DNA of 5,743 nucleotides, taken from the NCBI GenBank assembly GCA_947505565.1, contig CANNLB010000221.1, positions 1 to 5,743 of the forward strand, given 5' to 3'. The notes below the pieces were generated by a model. The model was not told the DNA's origin and ran no database searches. It was given only the letters and a program-made list of their open reading frames with translations. The position numbers and the translations under genes are program-made. Below are positions 1-4,201 of this stretch, piece by piece. This DNA comes from Acidobacteriota bacterium (GTDB lineage Bacteria > Acidobacteriota > Terriglobia > Bryobacterales > Bryobacteraceae). The first letter of the stretch is position 1; each line of letters starts with the position of its first letter.

Positions 1-108
1 GCGCAATCCATCGCTGAGATGATGCGCAAACTCACGTTCAGGACGCGTCTCGTCTTCGACTACTTGCGCATGACGAAAAACTCGATCCCTAGGGAATTCG
101 CCCGTTGA
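1..108 (+). CDS. C-terminal end of an unidentified protein (5' partial)
   Basis: Frame 1 is open from the first base to a TGA at 106-108, giving 35 residues that end in the sequence NSIPREFAR. The other two + frames hit stops within the first 20 bases. The fragment is basic and amphipathic, with segments such as IAEMMRKL and FDYLRMTK that could be helical. It has no signal, membrane segment or motif I recognise, and the start lies outside the window. The next gene on this strand begins 172 nt later, so co-transcription with the toxin-antitoxin pair is unproven. The minus strand is also open in the register that pairs with this frame, so coding here is plausible but not secure. The family is unknown. 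Confidence 0.45.
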   Translation, partial: AQSIAEMMRKLTFRTRLVFDYLRMTKNSIPREFAR

Positions 109-280
109 GAACAAATTTACCGTGGGCCGAGGTGGCTTCGATTCGTGATGAATCCGGTGCTTGGATTTGTGTTTCGGGTGGAGACGGGGAGGAGGTTGGC
201 GGGGTTTAAGCGGTATGTGGAGGAGGGGTGACAGGGGTCTAAGCGTTCCGAAGTGGTACCGCCTGTGATACCCTCTGATT
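109..280. other. Intergenic region upstream of hicA
   Basis: This stretch is 172 nt long and has no convincing gene. The only ATG-started frame of note is a 27-codon one at 148-231 without homology I recognise. Bases 180-240 are purine-rich (G and A runs). The promoter and any HicB operator for the toxin-antitoxin pair should lie in the last 60 bases. There, GGTA at 255-258 and TACC at 269-272 form a small imperfect dyad. Confidence 0.5.
264..272 (+). promoter_or_regulatory. Weak candidate extended -10 element for hicAB
   Basis: TGTGATACC carries the TG of an extended -10 followed by GATACC, which matches TATAAT at only three of six positions. It ends 8 nt before the GTG start of hicA, which would put transcription initiation almost at the start codon. 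No good -35 box is seen. The element overlaps the small GGTA/TACC dyad (255-258 and 269-272), a possible site for autoregulation by the HicB ribbon-helix-helix domain. This is a guess from position and weak sequence match. Confidence 0.2.
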
Positions 281-526
281 GTGTCGAACGCAGCGAAACT
301 GGTTGCGAAAATGCGGAGAAATCCTCGCGATTGGCGGATCGAGGATCTGAAGGTGATCGCGCACAGCTTGGGAATTGACCATGATCAGCACGGAACAAGC
401 CACGTGATTTTCCGGCACCCTTCGGCGGGGCGTCTCTCAGTTCCTGCGCATCGACCCGTCAAACCAGTGTATGTTCGCTTGTTCGTGGAATTCGTCGACT
501 CGGTAGGTGAGAACAATGAAAATTGA
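281..526 (+). CDS. hicA: HicA-family toxin (predicted mRNA interferase)
   Basis: This 81-residue protein is the size expected for a HicA toxin. In the family, HicA is a small double-stranded-RNA-binding-domain-like ribonuclease that cleaves mRNA, arresting translation until neutralised by HicB. The sequence shows the usual order. An N-terminal helix region contains NPRDWRIEDLKVIAHSLGI (14-32). The catalytic segment GTSH follows, with the expected active-site His at 41. Next is the strand pair FRHPSAGRLSVPAHRPVKP (44-62), and then a final helix. NPRDW and RPVKPVYVR are typical of one HicA subgroup. The GTG at 281 is preferred because relatives of this subgroup carry about ten residues before the NPRDW segment; an ATG at 311 would remove most of them. 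No Shine-Dalgarno sequence precedes the GTG, so initiation may be leaderless or weak. The gene overlaps hicB by 11 nt, as expected for a coupled pair. Family assignment is firm; activity is inferred. Confidence 0.9.
   Translation: MSNAAKLVAKMRRNPRDWRIEDLKVIAHSLGIDHDQHGTSHVIFRHPSAGRLSVPAHRPVKPVYVRLFVEFVDSVGENNEN
505..511 (+). promoter_or_regulatory. Ribosome binding site of hicB, deciding its start
   Basis: AGGTGAG lies inside the end of hicA, 4 nt before the ATG at 516, and matches the anti-Shine-Dalgarno well. The alternative in-frame GTG at 507 sits within this purine block, so the ATG is the better start. HicA has no comparable site, which would favour stronger translation of the antitoxin than of the toxin. 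Confidence 0.65.
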
Positions 527-875
527 TAAGGCCCTGATTCATTCTTACCCGTTCACTATTCGTCCGCTCTCCGAGGCGGACGGTGGTGGATTTGCTATTG
601 AATATCCGGACCTGCCTGGGTGCATCTCTGATGGGGAAACTCCGGAAGAAGCATTGGAGCACGGCTCAGATGCGGTGAAGGCTTACCTCATGAATTGCGT
701 TAAGCATGGGGACGCGGTTCCGAGTCCGGCTGCGGCAAGTGGGCAATGGAGGCAACGCGTGCCTCGGAGCCTGCACTCGCGACTGGTGGCCAAGGCTCGT
801 CAGGAAGGTGTTAGCTTGAACACGCTTGTTACGACGATGATCGCGGAAGGGCTGGGTCAGCGGCGGGCTTCGTAG
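516..875 (+). CDS. hicB: HicB-family antitoxin with ribbon-helix-helix C-terminus
   Basis: This 119-residue antitoxin has two recognisable parts. Residues 10-65 form the HicB partial-RNase-H-like domain, with the family signature GGGFAIEYPDLPGCISDGET followed by PEEALEHGSDAVKAYL; this domain wraps and blocks HicA. Residues 78-114 (RVPRSLHSRLVAKARQEGVS, then LNTLV) are a ribbon-helix-helix of the Arc/MetJ type. In other HicB proteins this domain dimerises and binds an operator upstream of the pair, so autoregulation is expected here. The linker at 66-77 is rich in Ala, Pro and Ser. The gene follows hicA with an 11-nt overlap, consistent with translational coupling in one transcript. The ATG at 516 is chosen over the GTG at 507 because of the AGGTGAG site. 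Both halves look intact, so the pair is probably functional. The family call is secure. Confidence 0.92.
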   Translation: MKIDKALIHSYPFTIRPLSEADGGGFAIEYPDLPGCISDGETPEEALEHGSDAVKAYLMNCVKHGDAVPSPAAASGQWRQRVPRSLHSRLVAKARQEGVSLNTLVTTMIAEGLGQRRAS

Positions 876-1231
876 CGGCACCGGCGTCTTGCAAGATATA
901 ACCCAGGGGCTAAGCCCTATGGAGGCGAAGGAAGATTGTCGAGCGTGTCGTTCGAGAATAAGGGGCCGGGGGGAGATTGGGTCGTACCGCATTCCAACTT
1001 CGCCATCAGCGGGATCTCAAGGAGGACGACAAGCATTCTTCACTCCAAGATTCCATCGCCCGACCGGTGCAATTGAGATTTGCCGCGCGAATCGAAGCCA
1101 AGACCTTCACAGAATTGGCCCATGGTGAACTCGCAGAACTACCGAGGGCGGAGTAGCCCATCGACCCGTTGGATGTGGACAGGACGGCTATAGGACGGGA
1201 GAATCGGGCGCGGGCTGGCGAACTGAGTTTT
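876..1231. other. Gene-poor stretch between hicB and the barrel gene
   Basis: These 356 nt hold no gene I can support. Three frames are partly open but give low-complexity or unrecognisable peptides. The least random is the frame 962-1156, which contains QLRHQRDLKEDDKHSSLQD and ends ELAELPRAE before a TAG. It has no ATG and no ribosome binding site and may be a remnant. A degenerate palindrome lies at 902-922. No transfer RNA, clear intrinsic terminator or insertion-sequence end is visible. The hicB transcript and the minus-strand barrel transcript converge here, so a termination signal is expected but not evident. Confidence 0.5.
902..922. repeat. Imperfect palindrome just after hicB
   Basis: The arms CCCAGGGGC (902-910) and GCCCTATGG (914-922) flank a TAA loop and pair at six of nine positions: four inner GC pairs and the two outer ones. 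It starts 27 nt after the hicB stop. There is no following T-tract on either strand, so it is a poor intrinsic terminator. It resembles degenerate short palindromes scattered in some environmental genomes, but this window contains only one copy. Confidence 0.35.
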
Positions 1232-2026
1232 TCAAGGAAAGCGGGTGAGCTCGAAGACCATGGCCCCGAATCCGGCGGAATGGCGGTTGGGGATTTGGTA
1301 GCCGAGCGAAACCATCCAGTGGGGCGTTGCACGGTAGACTACCCCTGGAATGAGGTAGGCAAGATCGTGGCGCCCGGAGAACGAATCGGCCTGCAGCATC
1401 CATCGATCTGTCAAATGGTATTCTATGCCGACCAGCACGCCAACCGTCTTGGTGCCGAATAAAATACTGGTGCCGGTGTGAACGCCGCCGGTCAAGTGGG
1501 TATGCGTGGTGGGAAGTTCCGCGCTGATCATAGCGTAGGCCCAGTTGCCGAACCGAGGTGAGGGCCCACGAGCTTGCACCAGATCGCCCGCAACGAACCG
1601 CAACGGCACGGAGGCGTGTTCGGCATTCAGTCGCGGGCTCCACTTGAAGCCGACGCTCCCAACGGAACCGGGGCTGTTGAGCTCAAGATTGAACCACGTG
1701 GCGTCGAGTTCCAAAGAGTGGCCAATGCCCCAACCGGCGGCGTTTGTTTGGATCCAGCGGCGGTCGGGATTCCAGGCGCGCGCTACGGTCTGGTGTTGAT
1801 AGAACCATTCGTGCTTGGCAGCGACGTCTGCCGAGGGCACGTCAAAGATCGTTTGTTGTGACCAGGCGGAGTAGGTGATCAAGACCGCGGAGAGCCATGG
1901 GAGCAGCTTAAGAAGGAGACGCAGTGTCCCAGTATGGCCGACTTCGGAGTTAGCCGATATAGCCTCGTCACGGGGGTTGGCTTCCCGATTTTGCCGGTAC
2001 CTGTGACCTGCCGCAGCCGAAGCCAC
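1232..2026 (-). CDS. Exported protein, predicted outer-membrane beta-barrel; start uncertain
   Basis: The 264-residue reading contains a clear signal peptide only at residues 35-56: hydrophobic LLLKLLPWLSAVLI, cleavage after AWS, mature end QQTIFDVPSADV. The mature part (about 208 residues) shows alternating hydrophobic and polar strands with many Trp, Tyr and Gly, for example YAMISAELPTTHTHLTGGVH, VLVGIEYHLTDRWMLQADSF and WMVSLGYQIPNRHSAGFGA. It ends ELTRFP, with a near-terminal aromatic as in many outer-membrane barrels. This resembles an unnamed group of exported proteins whose mature N-terminus reads TIFxVPSADV; I recall it from memory and the function is unknown. A transport or structural surface role is possible but not shown. 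The only standard start is a GTG at 2026, which adds 34 residues of unlikely leader and has no ribosome binding site. Real initiation may be at the CTG codon for residue 35, or the 5' end may be damaged. It is divergent from the hydrolase gene. Confidence 0.65.
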   Translation of the reverse strand: MASAAAGHRYRQNREANPRDEAISANSEVGHTGTLRLLLKLLPWLSAVLITYSAWSQQTIFDVPSADVAAKHEWFYQHQTVARAWNPDRRWIQTNAAGWGIGHSLELDATWFNLELNSPGSVGSVGFKWSPRLNAEHASVPLRFVAGDLVQARGPSPRFGNWAYAMISAELPTTHTHLTGGVHTGTSILFGTKTVGVLVGIEYHLTDRWMLQADSFSGRHDLAYLIPGVVYRATPHWMVSLGYQIPNRHSAGFGAMVFELTRFP

Positions 2027-2088
2027 CCGCAGTTCGGACGGCGTCGGTCGAGTTGCTGGCGAGTTGATCGGCCACTTCGTGTGGCGGG

Positions 2089-2113
2089 AGCCCGGATGGG
2101 CTTCTCAGAGCCC
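2089..2113. repeat. Alternating inverted repeats AGCCC / GGGCT / AGCCC
   Basis: AGCCC at 2089-2093, GGGCT at 2098-2102 and AGCCC at 2109-2113 can form two mutually exclusive hairpins. One has a 4-nt loop (GGAT). The other has a 6-nt loop (TCTCAG) and an added T-A pair. The stems are only 5-6 bp. No T-tract follows, so a terminator is unlikely. The arrangement may be chance in GC-rich DNA. Confidence 0.3.
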
Positions 2114-2120
2114 AAACTGT

Positions 2121-2138
2121 CGAAGCCCGTCGGCTTTG
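2121..2138. repeat. Hairpin with 7-bp stem
   Basis: CGAAGCC pairs with GGCTTTG around a CGTC loop, giving six Watson-Crick pairs and one G-T pair. It lies about 150 nt upstream of the hydrolase start and beside the alternating repeats at 2089-2113. It could be part of an mRNA leader or an operator. No function can be assigned. Confidence 0.3.
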
Positions 2139-2287
2139 GCGGCACGCTCTCGCCGACTGCTGATTTGTCGAGGCGTTTTAGGTATGCGTTTCCTCCCAGT
2201 CCCGGTCGAACCACCGGTTTCCATGGTCGTTTGCGAAAGAAAAAGTGACCGGTGTGGCATCATCACTGGAAGGTCTCGCATTCATCC

Positions 2288-4201
2288 ATGACATCCGCAA
2301 AGCTACTTTCCTTCCTGCTGATTCTGCTTCCTTTACGGGCGCAGCAGACGGTCGCGTTCCCTTCCGAAACACCGGCGAAACTGACGATTCCCGCAAACGC
2401 GTTTCAGTATTCGCGGCAGCATGTGATGATCCCGATGCGGGATGGGGTGAAGCTGTTTACCGTGGTCCTGGTGCCGAAGGGGGCGAAGCAGGCTCCGATC
2501 CTGCTTACGCGTACGCCCTATGATGCCAAGGCGCTGTCGAACCATACGCAGAGTTCGCGGCTGGGGCCGATCCTGCAAGGCTACGACAACGCGACGGACG
2601 TGATCGTCAACGGCGGGTACATCCGCGTGCTGCAGGACGTGCGGGGGAAGTATGGGTCCGAAGGTGACTACGTGATGAACCGACCTCTACGGGGGAAACG
2701 GAATCCGACGACGGTGGACCATGCGACCGATACCTACGACACCATCGACTGGCTCGTGAAGAATATCCCGGAGACCAATGGACGGGTGGGGATTTTGGGC
2801 ATCAGCTACGACGGGTTTCTGCCGTTGATGGCGCTCGTGGATCCGCATCCGGCGCTGAAGGTTTCCGTGCCGATGAACCCGATGGTGGACGGTTGGAAGG
2901 GCGACGATTGGTTCCACAACGGCGCGTTTCGGCAGATCAACATGCCCTACATCTGGAACCAGGAGGGGACGCGGGATAACGACTCGATTCTGGGTTGGTG
3001 GTCGACGCACTTTGACGCGTACGACATGTACTTGCAGGCGGGTTCGGCGGGCGAACTGGGTCGGAAACGGGGGCTGGAGCAGACGGGTTTTTGGCGGAAG
3101 ATTGTCGAGCATCCGGGGTATGACGCGTTTTGGCAGGACCAGGCGGTGGACCAGATTCTGGCGGCGAAGCCTTTGGCGGTGCCCGTGTTACTGGTGCATA
3201 GTTTGTGGGACCAGGAAGATATCTATGGCGCTCCGGCGGTGTACAAGGCAATTAAGCCGAAGGACGTGAATAACGACAAAGTGTTTATGGTGATGGGGCC
3301 TTGGTATCACGGGCAGATGATTGACGACGGAAGCACGCTGGGGGCGTTGAAGTTCAATAGCGATACGGCGTTACATTTTCGGGAGGAGATTCTGGCTCCG
3401 TTTTTGGATCAGTATCTGCGGGAGGGGGCTCCGAAGGCGGATGTGGCGACGGTGACGGCTTTTGAGACAGGCACGAATAAGTGGCGTCGGTTGCCGAGTT
3501 GGCCGCCGGCGGGGACGGCGGAGAAACGGCTGTACTTGCAGGCGGAGGGGAAGGTCGGGTTTGGGGAGCCGAGCGGGGAGCGGTTTACGGAATATGTCTC
3601 GGACCCGGCGAAGCCGGTGCCGTTTCGGTCGCGGCCGATTCGGCCGATGGGCTATGACGTGGCGAAGGGGTTGACGTGGCCGCTGTGGCTGGTGGACGAT
3701 CAGCGGGAGGCTTCCGGGCGGCCGGATGTGGCGACGTTTGTTTCGGAGGTGCTGGATGCTCCGCTGCGGATTGCGGGCGAGCCGATGGTGAATCTGGTGG
3801 CGTCAACGACGGGGACGGATGCTGACTGGGTCGTCAAGTTGATCGATGTTTATCCGGACGAAGTGGCCGATCAGCCGACGATGGGAGGCTATCAACTGAT
3901 GGTGGCGGCGGACATTTTCCGGGGGCGGTATCGGGAGAGTTCGGAGTTTGCCAAGGCGATTGAAGCGAATAAGGCGTTGCCGTATCGGTTCGCGCTGCCG
4001 AACGCGAACCATGTGTTTCGGAAGGGGCATCGGGTGATGGTGCAGGTGCAGTCGGCTTGGTTCCCGCTGTATGACCGGAACCCGCAGACCTTTGTTTCGA
4101 ACATCTTTTTGGCGAAGCCGGGGGACTATAAAAAGGCTACGCAGCGGATTCATCATGCTGCCGGGGAGGCTTCGTTTATTGGGCTTCCGGTGTTGCGGTA
4201 G
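2288..4201 (+). CDS. Exported alpha-amino acid ester hydrolase-like enzyme (CocE/NonD, S15 superfamily)
   Basis: This 637-residue secreted hydrolase resembles alpha-amino acid ester hydrolases. Known members cleave or transfer acyl groups from alpha-amino esters and from beta-lactams with an alpha-amino side chain (ampicillin, cephalexin). Residues 1-18 are a signal peptide (LLSFLLILLPLRA, then QQ). The alpha/beta-hydrolase domain has nucleophile Ser173 in GISYDG, Asp308 in LWDQED and His341 in GPWYHG. The three acids that bind the substrate amino group in characterised enzymes are present: Asp207 in KGDDWF, plus Glu310 and Asp311. The Ser-to-Asp207 spacing of 34 matches those enzymes. The C-terminal half is the jelly-roll domain of X-Pro dipeptidyl-peptidase relatives, with EVLDAPLRIAGEP near 487-499, LIDVYPDE near 518-525 and SAWFPLYDRNP near 589-599. 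The ATG at 2288 is chosen because it begins the signal peptide; an upstream GTG at 2252 adds an implausible His-rich leader. GGAAGG at 2268-2273 is a rather distant ribosome binding site. The true substrate could equally be a peptide or simple ester. Confidence 0.9.
   Translation: MTSAKLLSFLLILLPLRAQQTVAFPSETPAKLTIPANAFQYSRQHVMIPMRDGVKLFTVVLVPKGAKQAPILLTRTPYDAKALSNHTQSSRLGPILQGYDNATDVIVNGGYIRVLQDVRGKYGSEGDYVMNRPLRGKRNPTTVDHATDTYDTIDWLVKNIPETNGRVGILGISYDGFLPLMALVDPHPALKVSVPMNPMVDGWKGDDWFHNGAFRQINMPYIWNQEGTRDNDSILGWWSTHFDAYDMYLQAGSAGELGRKRGLEQTGFWRKIVEHPGYDAFWQDQAVDQILAAKPLAVPVLLVHSLWDQEDIYGAPAVYKAIKPKDVNNDKVFMVMGPWYHGQMIDDGSTLGALKFNSDTALHFREEILAPFLDQYLREGAPKADVATVTAFETGTNKWRRLPSWPPAGTAEKRLYLQAEGKVGFGEPSGERFTEYVSDPAKPVPFRSRPIRPMGYDVAKGLTWPLWLVDDQREASGRPDVATFVSEVLDAPLRIAGEPMVNLVASTTGTDADWVVKLIDVYPDEVADQPTMGGYQLMVAADIFRGRYRESSEFAKAIEANKALPYRFALPNANHVFRKGHRVMVQVQSAWFPLYDRNPQTFVSNIFLAKPGDYKKATQRIHHAAGEASFIGLPVLR

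Larger units (their letters stand above)
2027..2287. other. Divergent intergenic region
   Basis: These 261 nt separate the starts of the minus-strand barrel gene and the plus-strand hydrolase, so promoters for both should lie here. I see no convincing -35/-10 pair on either strand. Short open frames crossing the region on both strands give basic, low-complexity peptides and are not credible genes. The region contains a cluster of small hairpins (2089-2138). An in-frame TGA at 2105-2107 (read on the minus strand) bounds how far the barrel gene can extend. Confidence 0.5.

Noticed and set aside
148..231. 27-codon ATG frame upstream of hicA
   Set aside because: Too short, with no ribosome binding site or recognisable sequence. 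It could be a fragment, but chance is enough to explain it.
507..515. GTG at 507 as the hicB start
   Set aside because: It lies inside the AGGTGAG ribosome binding site that serves the ATG at 516.
889..1128. 79-codon + strand frame starting with ATG downstream of hicB
   Set aside because: Its ATG has no ribosome binding site, and the peptide is Arg/Ser/Gly-rich with no recognisable pattern.
1879..2214. 111-codon minus-strand frame overlapping the barrel gene start
   Set aside because: The peptide is basic and low in secondary-structure pattern. It overlaps the better supported signal-peptide frame and has no family signal.
2252..2287. GTG at 2252 as the hydrolase start
   Set aside because: It would place twelve residues including three His and two Trp ahead of a normal signal peptide that begins at the ATG at 2288.
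3547..3578. Four G-runs resembling a G-quadruplex motif (loops of 6, 3 and 8)
   Set aside because: The last loop exceeds the usual limit of 7, and the runs are explained by the strong G skew and G-ending codons of the hydrolase gene.
2687..4156. Several minus-strand open frames within the hydrolase
   Set aside because: They give Arg/Pro/His-rich peptides without family features and lie inside a gene with a complete catalytic triad and jelly-roll motifs.
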